DNA of 6,059 nt from Chloroflexota bacterium (GCA_016234525.1 JACRBK010000444.1:1-6059), one strand, 5' to 3'. Numbered from the stretch's first letter, positions 1-5,792 are shown. Notes: generated by a model from the sequence alone, not told the origin. Translations and numbers: made by a program.

Positions 1-423
1 GAGTTGGATAATTTCTGCCGCCAACAAATCAAAATCGTTTTTGACGGCTTGATCAGGATCGGGCCGCAGAGAAACAACTAGTTGGATGCGGTACGCCAGG
101 TATTTCTCAAAAATATCTTTTTGCACCTGGACCCGTTCCATGAGCGCGCTCAAGATCAGTGTCAGGCGGGCGCGTGTATCGGGCATCTGCCGCAATTTGA
201 GAAGCCGCTCGGCCCGCTGATCCTCAAAAGATTGCTCGATGTACACGCTGAGAACGGCCTCTTTAACCGGGAAATAGTTGTAAAGCGTGCCTTTAGCAAT
301 ATCGGCTTGCGCTGCGATCTGCTCCATCGTCGTCTCATCAAAACCGTACTGCTGGAACAAGTGGACGGCGGTAGCCATAATTTTCTGTCTGGTTTCTTCT
401 TTTTTTCGTTCAGTCCGCGTCAT
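1..423 (-). CDS. TetR/AcrR-family transcriptional repressor, C-terminal part cut off by the window edge
   Basis: I translated the minus strand from the ATG at 423-421; it stays open for 141 codons to the window edge, so the C-terminal ligand-binding part is incomplete. Residues about 11-61 form a textbook TetR DNA-binding domain: a first helix (TRQKIMATAVHLF), the turn QYGFDETTMEQIA, then the recognition-helix signature KGTLYNYFPVKEAVL at residues 44-58. The rest (about 65-141) is helical and typical of the variable effector and dimerisation domain, from which no ligand can be named. The start is supported by AGGA six bases upstream (433-430) and by the basic N-terminal arm MTRTERKKEE. The next gene on this strand, upstream, ends in its own terminator, so this gene is transcribed alone from its own promoter. 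That promoter overlaps a palindromic operator, which points to autorepression. The genes it controls besides itself probably lie left of the window. Confidence 0.93.
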   Translation of the reverse strand, partial: MTRTERKKEETRQKIMATAVHLFQQYGFDETTMEQIAAQADIAKGTLYNYFPVKEAVLSVYIEQSFEDQRAERLLKLRQMPDTRARLTLILSALMERVQVQKDIFEKYLAYRIQLVVSLRPDPDQAVKNDFDLLAAEIIQL

Positions 424-436
424 GATTTATCCTGTT

Positions 437-481
437 ATACGACGTTCATTTTTATACGTCGTTCAATATTGGACGGCGTAT
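437..481. promoter_or_regulatory. TetR-type operator: 28-bp near-palindrome plus a third half-site
   Basis: Bases 454-481 form an inverted repeat without spacer: ATACGTCGTTCAAT faces ATTGGACGGCGTAT, and 12 of 14 positions are symmetric. A third, directly oriented copy of the half-site, ATACGACGTTCATT at 437-450, differs from the 454-467 copy at two positions and begins 17 bases away from it. The palindrome begins at the last base next to the -10 box and covers the predicted start site, where a bound repressor would block RNA polymerase. Length, symmetry and position match operators of autoregulated TetR proteins; the binding itself is inferred. Confidence 0.75.
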
Positions 482-510
482 ATTTTATGATATACACAGC
501 GCGCTGTCAA
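482..510 (-). promoter_or_regulatory. sigma70-type promoter of the TetR-family gene
   Basis: On the minus strand a perfect -35 box TTGACA (510-505) is followed by a 17-base spacer and the -10 box TAAAAT (487-482), one base from consensus. The predicted transcription start is near 475-476, giving a leader of about 50 nt before the ATG at 423. It is the best-scoring promoter by eye in the window. No competing promoter for this gene is visible. Confidence 0.82.
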
Positions 511-530
511 GAGGTTTATCCCTCGGCAGG

Positions 531-567
531 CAAAACAAAGACCGCCCACCGAATTTTCGGTGAGCGG
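531..567 (-). terminator. Intrinsic terminator of the heme-protein gene, possibly bidirectional
   Basis: Arms 542-552 and 557-567 pair over 11 positions with a single C-A mismatch and a four-base loop (553-556). Read on the minus strand, the stem is followed by the T-rich stretch TCTTTGTTTTG (541-531), as expected at the end of the gene that stops at 632. On the plus strand the stem is followed by a run of five T (574-578), so it could also stop transcription entering from the left. It isolates the TetR-family promoter from read-through. Confidence 0.8.
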
Positions 568-595
568 CCCGTGTTTTTACAATGAACTTGTTCTT

Positions 596-628
596 GCTGA
601 CAGCTGTCAGCAATCAGCTGTCAGCCTG
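596..628. repeat. CAGCNNT heptad tandem repeat, about four units, beginning with a 16-bp palindrome
   Basis: From 601 to 628 there are four consecutive seven-base units on the CAGCNNT pattern (CAGCTGT, CAGCAAT, CAGCTGT, then CAGCCTG with a changed last base). Bases 596-611 are also a perfect 16-bp palindrome, GCTGACAGCTGTCAGC, so the RNA could fold either way. The array begins three bases after the stop codon of the minus-strand heme-protein gene and lies before its terminator. An array on the same heptad pattern lies at 5736-5767. It resembles the heptanucleotide tandem repeats known from cyanobacteria (STRR class) in period only; the motif identity is not established. Confidence 0.75.
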
Positions 629-631
629 TTT

Positions 632-1489
632 TTAGTGTGTTTCGACCAGATAGGCGATCACGGCGGCGGCTTCTTCGTCAGTGAGCGACGCCCCGTTGTC
701 AATCATCCGCTCTACGACGGCGGTCCAACCAGCCTCATCATAGTCTTTCGATTCAATACGATCGGTGGTGTGGCAGACCGTGCAGCGTTCCTCGACCAGT
801 GCGGCACCATCAAGCGCCCCGGTTTCAACTTCTGCCCCCATGCCCATCATCGCTGCCATCAGGTCTTCGCCCGTGCCTTCATACACAATGGACGCGGCGA
901 ATTCTTCACCAAGCGTGATCATTTCATCGGTCAGTTCATCTAGCGGCGCGCCGACCCATGAGACCACGATCACATCTTCGTTCAGGATAAAGACGGTGAA
1001 GACAGATTCTTGTTCTTCATCTACAACACCGACGCTGGCCGCGACCAATTCATCCGAGAGTTCGACTTCTTCCGGCTCGCTAATTTCGGGGTCTGCTTCG
1101 CCTTCGTCAGGTTCGTTTAACGACGTGATCAAAGCTAAGGCCAATTCCGTCTCGGTGGTTTCTTCCGTCACTTCGATTTCGAGGAAAGCCAGAAAATCAA
1201 CCGGCAGCAGCAAGACGATCAGACCGACATCGCCCGCTTCGGGAGCCATCTCATCTTCCGAAGCCAGACGCTCTAGCGCTTCTTCTGAATTGGCAATCTG
1301 ATAGGCAGGCAGCGGAACATCTTCGCCCGCTGATTCGACAAACCACCCCGCCGGATAATTGAAGGTCAGCAGTTCGTCTTCTGAGACAAATTCTTCCCAT
1401 TCCATGTCATCGCCCTGGGCCAAGACGGTGAGACCCGGAATAAGCAGCGCCAATAAAAGCAGGATGCTGGTCAAACGTAAGTGTTTCAT
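632..1489 (-). CDS. Exported PsbP-like protein with a C-terminal c-type cytochrome domain
   Basis: The product is 285 residues. It starts with a Sec signal peptide: MKH-R, a hydrophobic core at about 8-23 (ILLLLALLIPGLTVL), and likely cleavage after Ala24 (VLA|QGDD). There is no lipobox cysteine. Residues about 32-205 resemble PsbP/Mog1-like folds, seen in the opening strand LLTFNYPAGWFVE and the late strands VFTVFILNEDVIVVSWVG. This assignment is by pattern only. A Gly/Met/Glu-rich linker leads to residues 226-285, a compact heme domain with CTVCH at 236-240 (bases 784-770), covalently binding heme with His240 as one axial ligand. Met262 (in VVERMIDNGA) is a candidate second ligand, and the LTDEEAAAVIAYL helix closes the domain. 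The mature protein is strikingly acidic. It should act outside the cytoplasmic membrane in electron transfer or redox sensing; the partner is unknown. A longer reading from the ATG at 1543 is less likely: the start used has AGGAGG at 1506-1501 (spacing 11) and a signal peptide directly after it, and the longer form would begin about four bases from the predicted transcription start. Confidence 0.85.
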   Translation of the reverse strand: MKHLRLTSILLLLALLIPGLTVLAQGDDMEWEEFVSEDELLTFNYPAGWFVESAGEDVPLPAYQIANSEEALERLASEDEMAPEAGDVGLIVLLLPVDFLAFLEIEVTEETTETELALALITSLNEPDEGEADPEISEPEEVELSDELVAASVGVVDEEQESVFTVFILNEDVIVVSWVGAPLDELTDEMITLGEEFAASIVYEGTGEDLMAAMMGMGAEVETGALDGAALVEERCTVCHTTDRIESKDYDEAGWTAVVERMIDNGASLTDEEAAAVIAYLVETH

Positions 1490-1520
1490 GAGTACCGTTT
1501 CCTCCTGAGTGGGGATCCTA

Positions 1521-1542
1521 TGGGCCTGAGTATCTAGGCCCA
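1521..1542 (-). promoter_or_regulatory. Leader hairpin in front of the heme-protein gene
   Basis: On the minus strand TGGGCCT (1542-1536) pairs perfectly with AGGCCCA (1527-1521) around an eight-base loop. The hairpin begins a few bases after the predicted transcription start (about 1547) and ends 14 bases before the AGGAGG ribosome site at 1506-1501. It could stabilise the 5' end of the mRNA. It has no T tract, so it is not a terminator. Confidence 0.45.
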
Positions 1543-1553
1543 AACCTAAGCTG

Positions 1554-1582
1554 ATTTTAGGAGAATGGAGTCAGGATGACAA
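1554..1582 (-). promoter_or_regulatory. sigma70-type promoter of the heme-protein gene
   Basis: On the minus strand TTGTCA (1582-1577) and TAAAAT (1559-1554) are separated by exactly 17 bases; each differs from consensus at one position. Transcription would start near 1547, leaving a leader of about 58 nt to the ATG at 1489. Confidence 0.7.
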
Positions 1583-1635
1583 CAAAAGATCATCAATATT
1601 TCCCGTTTTCGTTAAAAAACCTTAATGCAAATCCG

Positions 1636-1664
1636 TTGACGATCTGGACCGGGCGGGGTATTTT
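1636..1664 (+). promoter_or_regulatory. Candidate ppdK promoter
   Basis: TTGACG (1636-1641) and TATTTT (1659-1664) are separated by 17 bases. The -35 box is one base from consensus and the -10 box is weaker, at four of six matches. Transcription would start near 1671, implying a leader of about 215 nt before the ppdK start. I found no better pair closer to the gene. Confidence 0.5.
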
Positions 1665-1670
1665 TAAGCG

Positions 1671-1886
1671 GTGGTAACACTTGGCGTTCAATCCAGTGTG
1701 TTTTTTCACTGTAGCCCTCCGGTAGTTCACGGCAGAATTAACAAGGTTGTGCCCCAGACGTCCGGCTTGTAGAGGCAGCATCATCCAACCCCCTGCGATT
1801 GGCCGCCGGTGGTCATAACCATCTTTGGGAATCGTTTAACGGACTCGATGCCGAGTCTGCGTGCAATAGCTTTAGGAGAGATATGC
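1671..1886 (+). promoter_or_regulatory. Long structured 5' leader of ppdK (inferred)
   Basis: If the promoter at 1636-1664 is right, the leader holds three small hairpins: CAGTG/CACTG at 1694-1711 with a T-rich loop, GGTGGT/ACCATC at 1808-1823 with a CATA loop (one G-U pair), and a perfect six-base stem GACTCG/CGAGTC at 1842-1857 with an ATGC loop. The last ends 16 bases before the AGGAGAG ribosome site (1874-1880). I do not recognise any riboswitch class and see no terminator-antiterminator pair. Regulation through this leader is possible but only inferred. Confidence 0.3.
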
Positions 1887-4574
1887 ATGGCGCATAAGTG
1901 GGTTTATTCGTTTGAAGAAGGCGACGCTTCGATGCGTAACCTGATGGGTGGTAAGGGTTGTAACCTGGCCGAAATGACTCGTATCGGCCTGCCTGTCCCG
2001 CCCGGTTTCACTGTCACGACCGAAGCTTGCATCGAATACATGAATACGGGCAAGTTCCCCGAAGGCATGTGGCAGCAGGTGCGCGACTTCATGCTCGCTT
2101 TAAACAAAAACACCGGAAAAGAATTTGGTAACGATCAAAACCCGCTGCTCGTGTCGGTCCGTTCCGGCGCGCGTGAATCGATGCCCGGCATGATGGACAC
2201 CATCCTCAACGTCGGCCTGACCCCCGGTGCCGTGGCAACGATGGGCAAGAAATTCGGCGACATGCGTTTCGCGTGGGATATTTATCGCCGTTTGATCCAG
2301 ATGTTCAGCAAGGTTGTGCTGGATGTCCCTGGTGAAGAGTTTGAAGTTATCATTGAAGAAGAACGTCACAATGTCGACGCCAAAACCGACGCCGAAATGA
2401 CCGAAGCCGGCTGGAAACGCTGCGCCGAACGGTTTATGGATCTGGCGACCAAACACACCGGCCAGCCCTTCCCGCTCGACCCCTACAAACAGCTTGAACT
2501 GGCGATTGAAGCCGTCTTCAAGAGCTGGGGCGGCAAGCGCGCGGTGGACTACCGCAACCACTACGGTTATCCTCACACGTGGGGAACCGCTGCCAATATC
2601 GTGACGATGGTCTACGGCAACTTTGCCGACGGCAAAAGCGGCACCGGCGTCGCCTTCACCCGTAATCCCGCCACCGGCGAGAAGAAATTCTACGGCGAGT
2701 ACCTGCTCAATGCGCAGGGCGAAGACGTGGTTTCTGGTTCCCGCACCCCCACCGAAGTTTCTTCCCTGGCGAAGGAAATCCCTGGCGCGTGGGACGATCT
2801 GATGAAGGTCGCCGACATCCTGGAAAAACACTACCGCGAAACGCAGGACATCGAATTCACCATCGAGACCGGCAAACTGTGGATGCTGCAAACCCGTTCG
2901 GGCAAACGCACCGCCGCCAGCGCCGTCAAGATCGCGGTGGATATGGTGAATGAAGGCTTGATCACCAAAGAAGAAGCCGTCGCCCGTATTTCACCCGATA
3001 TGATCAACCAGATGCTGCACCCGCGCTTCGACGATGCCGCCCTCAAGGCTGCGAAGTCCGTTGCGAAGGGTCTGAATGCCTCACCGGGCGCTGCTGTCGG
3101 TAAAGTCTATTTCGACGCCGACACCGCCGAACTGAAATCTAAAGAAGGCGAAGCGGTCATTTTGGTCCGCCCGCTGACCGAACCCAGCGACGTCCATGGG
3201 ATGCTCGTGGCAAAGGGTATCTTGACGGTTGAAGGTGGCGCGACCAGCCACGCCGCCGTCGTCGCCCGCCAGTTGGGCAAACCCTGCGTTGCCGGTTGCA
3301 GTGACATCCGCATCAACGAAAAAGAAAAATACTTCGTAGTTGACGGCAAGACGGTTAAAGAAGGCGACGTGATCTCGCTCGACGGTGCCAAAGGCAACGT
3401 TTACATCGGCGAAATCAAAGTCGTAGCCCCCAAACTCGAAGAACAAACCGAACTGATCAAAATTTTGACCTGGGCCGACGGAATGCGCCGCCTGATGGTG
3501 TGGGCGAACGCGGACGACGAAGCGCAGGCTTCACGCGCACGCAGCTACGGCGCGCAGGGTATCGGCCTGTGCCGTACCGAGCACATGTTCCTCGGTGATC
3601 GCACCCAGATGTTCCAGGATTACATCCTGGCCCCTGATGCGAAGATTAAACAAACCGCGCTGGATAAACTGGCCGTTTTGCAGCACGACGACTTCTTCGG
3701 CATCTTCCGCGCCATGGACGGCCTGCCGGTCATCATCCGTTTGATCGACCCGCCCCTGCACGAATTCCTGCCCGCCCGCGACGAACTGAAGGTCGATGTT
3801 GCCGTCGGTCACGAACGTGGTCAAGATGTCTCGCACAAAGAATACCTGCTGCAAAAAGCCGAAGAACTGGCCGAATTTAACCCCATGCTCGGTCTGCGCG
3901 GTATCCGTTTGGGCATCATGCTGCCCGACGTGACCGTCATGCAGGTGCGCGCGATCATCTCGGCGGCGTGCGACGCGGCGAAAGCTGGCTTCGACGTTCA
4001 TCCCGAAATCATGATCCCGCTGACCTCGCACTTCAACGAACTGAAACTGCTGCAAGGCATTCTCGAAGAAGAAGCCAAGAAAGTCATGGCGGAAAAGAAA
4101 GCCAATGTCAGCTACAAGTTCGGCACCATGATCGAAATCCCGCGCGCGGCTATCGTCGCAGGCGAGATCGCGACTCTGGCGCAGTTCTTCAGCTTCGGCA
4201 CCAACGACCTGACGCAGATGACCTTCGGTATCAGCCGTGATGACGCTGAACGTCACTTCTTGCTGCAATACGTCGAAAAAGGCATTCTGCCCAAGAACCC
4301 GTTCCAGACCATTGATCGTGACGGCGTCGGCATGTTGATGCAGATGTGCGTCGAAGCGGGCCGCAAGACCCGTCCTGGGCTGGAAGTCGGCATCTGCGGT
4401 GAACACGGTGGTGATCCCGACAGCATCGACTTCTGCCACAAAATCGGCCTGGACTATGTAAGCTGCTCGCCGTTCCGTGTTCCGATCGCGCGTTTGGCCG
4501 CGGCGCACGCTGCGCTGCGTGATCAGGGTTGGGACCGCCTGGGTGAACTCGGCGTCCGCGCCCCGCAGAAGTAG
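1887..4574 (+). CDS. ppdK: Pyruvate, phosphate dikinase
   Basis: This 895-residue cytoplasmic enzyme reversibly converts ATP, phosphate and pyruvate to AMP, pyrophosphate and PEP (EC 2.7.9.1). It serves gluconeogenesis or PPi-linked glycolysis. Length is close to the 874-residue Clostridium symbiosum enzyme. Domains: an ATP-grasp nucleotide-binding region (about 1-360) with MGGKGCNLAEM around Lys23, Arg92 in SVRSGARESMPGMMD and Arg337 in MLQTRSGKR; a swivelling phosphohistidine domain (about 420-510) with GGATSHAAVVARQLGKPC and catalytic His455; and a C-terminal PEP/pyruvate barrel (about 530-890) with Arg563 (CRTEHMF), Arg618 (IIRLIDPPLHEF), Glu750, Asn773-Asp774 (FSFGTNDLTQM) and the acid/base Cys837 (GICGEHGGDP). 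His455, Arg92 and Arg337 carry the same numbers as in C. symbiosum. All expected catalytic residues are present. Thr453, two residues before the histidine, is the position phosphorylated by PPDK regulatory proteins in plants and some bacteria. The start at 1887 is chosen because AGGAGAG lies six bases upstream and the protein then opens as AHKWVYSFEEG, like family members; an upstream in-frame GTG at 1809 would add 26 unrelated residues. Confidence 0.98.
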   Translation: MAHKWVYSFEEGDASMRNLMGGKGCNLAEMTRIGLPVPPGFTVTTEACIEYMNTGKFPEGMWQQVRDFMLALNKNTGKEFGNDQNPLLVSVRSGARESMPGMMDTILNVGLTPGAVATMGKKFGDMRFAWDIYRRLIQMFSKVVLDVPGEEFEVIIEEERHNVDAKTDAEMTEAGWKRCAERFMDLATKHTGQPFPLDPYKQLELAIEAVFKSWGGKRAVDYRNHYGYPHTWGTAANIVTMVYGNFADGKSGTGVAFTRNPATGEKKFYGEYLLNAQGEDVVSGSRTPTEVSSLAKEIPGAWDDLMKVADILEKHYRETQDIEFTIETGKLWMLQTRSGKRTAASAVKIAVDMVNEGLITKEEAVARISPDMINQMLHPRFDDAALKAAKSVAKGLNASPGAAVGKVYFDADTAELKSKEGEAVILVRPLTEPSDVHGMLVAKGILTVEGGATSHAAVVARQLGKPCVAGCSDIRINEKEKYFVVDGKTVKEGDVISLDGAKGNVYIGEIKVVAPKLEEQTELIKILTWADGMRRLMVWANADDEAQASRARSYGAQGIGLCRTEHMFLGDRTQMFQDYILAPDAKIKQTALDKLAVLQHDDFFGIFRAMDGLPVIIRLIDPPLHEFLPARDELKVDVAVGHERGQDVSHKEYLLQKAEELAEFNPMLGLRGIRLGIMLPDVTVMQVRAIISAACDAAKAGFDVHPEIMIPLTSHFNELKLLQGILEEEAKKVMAEKKANVSYKFGTMIEIPRAAIVAGEIATLAQFFSFGTNDLTQMTFGISRDDAERHFLLQYVEKGILPKNPFQTIDRDGVGMLMQMCVEAGRKTRPGLEVGICGEHGGDPDSIDFCHKIGLDYVSCSPFRVPIARLAAAHAALRDQGWDRLGELGVRAPQK

Positions 4575-4576
4575 TC

Positions 4577-4605
4577 TAGTCGTCTGAATTCTTTTGTTTT
4601 ATAAT
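4577..4605 (+). promoter_or_regulatory. Possible weak promoter nested against the ppdK terminator
   Basis: A perfect TATAAT lies at 4600-4605, directly before the terminator's left arm. The -35 position at 17-base spacing (4577-4582, TAGTCG) matches consensus at only three of six bases, and there is no extended -10. A start near 4612 would leave out part of the left arm, so the terminator could not form fully in that transcript and the GNAT gene could be expressed. The A/T-rich stretch may instead be just the upstream side of the terminator. Confidence 0.25.
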
Positions 4606-4646
4606 AATCAGCCGTGTCCCTATCCTGGGGGCGCGGTTGATTTTTT
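4606..4646 (+). terminator. Strong intrinsic terminator of ppdK
   Basis: Arms 4606-4620 and 4628-4642 pair over 15 positions, including three G-U pairs and no mismatches, around a seven-base loop (4621-4627). The 3' side runs into six consecutive T (4641-4646) followed by ATT. It starts 32 bases after the ppdK stop codon and separates ppdK from the downstream acetyltransferase gene. Confidence 0.9.
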
Positions 4647-4675
4647 ATTCCCATCCCTCACCAAAGGAGGCCACG

Positions 4676-4786
4676 ATGTTGTACTCAAACACACCCCCAC
4701 TTTTCGCCTGTTTAGCTGCTCAAATTCAGAACAAGGAAAAACATGTTTCAGAACAACATCACCATTCGTTCGTATTCACCTGCTGA
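4676..4786 (+). CDS. Candidate 36-residue upstream ORF overlapping the GNAT start
   Basis: The ATG at 4676 has one of the best ribosome sites in the window, AAAGGAGG at 4663-4670 with five bases of spacing. The frame runs 36 codons to TGA at 4784-4786, passing through the start of the acetyltransferase gene (4743) in another reading frame. The peptide starts MLYSNTPPLFACLAAQIQNK and ends with a His-rich stretch (EQHHHSFVFTC). It has no recognised domain and no clear membrane segment. It may be a leader ORF whose translation couples to, or interferes with, initiation of the acetyltransferase. The Shine-Dalgarno match may also be fortuitous; no homologue comparison was possible. Confidence 0.35.
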   Translation: MLYSNTPPLFACLAAQIQNKEKHVSEQHHHSFVFTC

Positions 4787-5732
4787 TCTGCCCGCCCTGG
4801 TCGATGTCGTGAATCGTGCCGTCGCGCACGACTGCGAAGACCAATACACCACTCTCGACATGCTGCGCGCTCACGCCGAGCGTTTTTACGTCACTCCTGA
4901 AAACAACTGGTTTACCGCCGTCACCCCTGAGGGGCGTATCGTCGCGTTTGCCACCGCCGAGATCGATCCGCGGGTGGGCAAAGGCTGGGGTTGGGGTTAT
5001 GTCGATCCCGATTTCCGGCGGCAGGGCATTGGATCGCGCTTGCTCACCGTGATCGAAGATCGATTCAAGGCGCGCGCCGAAGCAGAACTCCCACCCGGAA
5101 TGCCGCTGATCGTCAACCGTTTTTGCAGCCACACCAACACAGGAACCCGTACCCTTTTAGAGGCGGCAGGATTCCAGGTGGCGCGCATCAGTTGGTTTAT
5201 GCACATCGATCTCAATGCCCCAGTAGATGCTCCCGCGCTGCCCACTGGGATCATTTTCCGTCCGTTCGTGTGGGATCGGGATGGGCGCGCGGTTTTCGAG
5301 GCGGAGATGACCTTTTTCCGCGATAACTGGGGTTACAGCCCGCCGCCGTTTGAAATCTGGCAGACGTTGATGACCGAAGAATACCCCTATGATCCAACGC
5401 TGTGGCTGGTCGCCGTCGATCAAACCACCGATCAGATCGTGGGGCTGTGCCTGCCGCGCGCCAAAGGGATCGATCGTCCTGGCGTGGGCTGGATCGATAC
5501 CGTGGGCGTCCGCGCGGACTATCGCCAGCGCGGTTTAGGCAGCGCCCTGCTGCGGCACGGATTCCGCGCCCTGCAAGGGCACGGTTTTAGCGCCGCCGAA
5601 TTGGAAGTGGATTCCGAGAACCGCACGAATGCCGTCGCGCTTTATGAACGGGCGGGGATGCGTGTTCAGAAGCAGTATTCAGTCTATCGTAAGGCGCTGC
5701 GCGGCGATCCCGACCTGAACTGGCAGCCGTAA
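4743..5732 (+). CDS. Tandem GNAT-domain N-acetyltransferase (two fused GNAT folds)
   Basis: This 329-residue soluble protein contains two GNAT folds, which transfer an acetyl group from acetyl-CoA to an amine. Domain one (about 6-157) starts ITIRSYSPADLPALVDVV and has the CoA pyrophosphate-binding motif RRQGIGS at 92-98 after VDPDF. Domain two (about 168-317) starts GIIFRPFVWDRDG and has RQRGLGS at 261-267 after VGVRADY, then the NAVALYERAGM segment (296-306) typical of GNAT motif B. Both CoA motifs look intact; in many such pairs only one half is active. The architecture and second half recall mycothiol synthase MshD, but mycothiol is an actinobacterial thiol and nothing nearby supports that pathway, so the substrate is left open. 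The start has AAGGAAA at 4733-4739. No earlier start is possible because an in-frame TAG lies at 4713. The gene follows the ppdK terminator, so it is probably transcribed separately or at a low read-through level. The frame at 4676-4786 overlaps its first 15 codons. Confidence 0.92.
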   Translation: MFQNNITIRSYSPADLPALVDVVNRAVAHDCEDQYTTLDMLRAHAERFYVTPENNWFTAVTPEGRIVAFATAEIDPRVGKGWGWGYVDPDFRRQGIGSRLLTVIEDRFKARAEAELPPGMPLIVNRFCSHTNTGTRTLLEAAGFQVARISWFMHIDLNAPVDAPALPTGIIFRPFVWDRDGRAVFEAEMTFFRDNWGYSPPPFEIWQTLMTEEYPYDPTLWLVAVDQTTDQIVGLCLPRAKGIDRPGVGWIDTVGVRADYRQRGLGSALLRHGFRALQGHGFSAAELEVDSENRTNAVALYERAGMRVQKQYSVYRKALRGDPDLNWQP

Positions 5733-5735
5733 AAC

Positions 5736-5767
5736 CAGCTTTCAGCCGTCAGCTTTCAGCGTTCAGC
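5736..5767. repeat. CAGCNNT heptad tandem repeat, 4.5 units
   Basis: Four consecutive perfect CAGCNNT units (CAGCTTT, CAGCCGT, CAGCTTT, CAGCGTT) are followed by a partial CAGC. The array starts three bases after the acetyltransferase stop codon. It shares period and pattern with the array at 596-628, which likewise starts three bases after a stop codon, though there the motif runs in the opposite sense relative to its gene. Confidence 0.78.
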
Positions 5768-5792
5768 AAAAACAGGGGCGCGAATCTTTGGG

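Larger units (their letters stand above)
1490..1886. other. Divergent intergenic control region between the heme-protein gene and ppdK
   Basis: These 397 bases hold two divergent promoters whose -35 boxes lie about 53 bases apart (1577-1582 and 1636-1641), separated by AT-rich DNA with A and T tracts at 1581-1626 that could serve as upstream elements or bend the DNA. The remainder is the two 5' leaders. I see no convincing protein-coding gene here: the minus-strand open frame at 1593-1784 has no ribosome site and unconvincing composition. No RNA gene is recognisable. Confidence 0.6.

Noticed and set aside
82..585. Plus-strand open frame opposite the TetR-family gene
   Set aside because: It is antisense to a clear TetR helix-turn-helix coding region and runs through that gene's promoter, operator and the terminator hairpin.
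765..1301. Plus-strand open frame rich in Ser and Thr, opposite the heme-protein gene
   Set aside because: The Ser/Thr/Ala-only composition is what the complement of a Glu/Asp-rich gene gives; it has no ribosome site and no domain.
1593..1784. Minus-strand open frame of 63 codons in the divergent intergenic region
   Set aside because: It has no ribosome site, no recognisable domain, and overlaps the leader and promoter of ppdK on the other strand.
1809..1886. Longer ppdK start at GTG 1809
   Set aside because: The extra 26 residues do not resemble the family N-terminus, and a good ribosome site lies directly before the ATG at 1887.
3531..4508. Long minus-strand frame opposite ppdK, with other antisense frames at 2100-2891 and 3081-3446
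   Set aside because: These are shadows of a highly biased, GC-rich gene. The translations are low-complexity His/Asp/Phe/Val mixtures with no domain, and ppdK is complete on the other strand.
4594..4812. Plus-strand open frame of 72 codons starting at a TTG before the ppdK terminator
   Set aside because: It reads through the terminator hairpin, has no ribosome site, and ends inside the acetyltransferase gene in the wrong frame.
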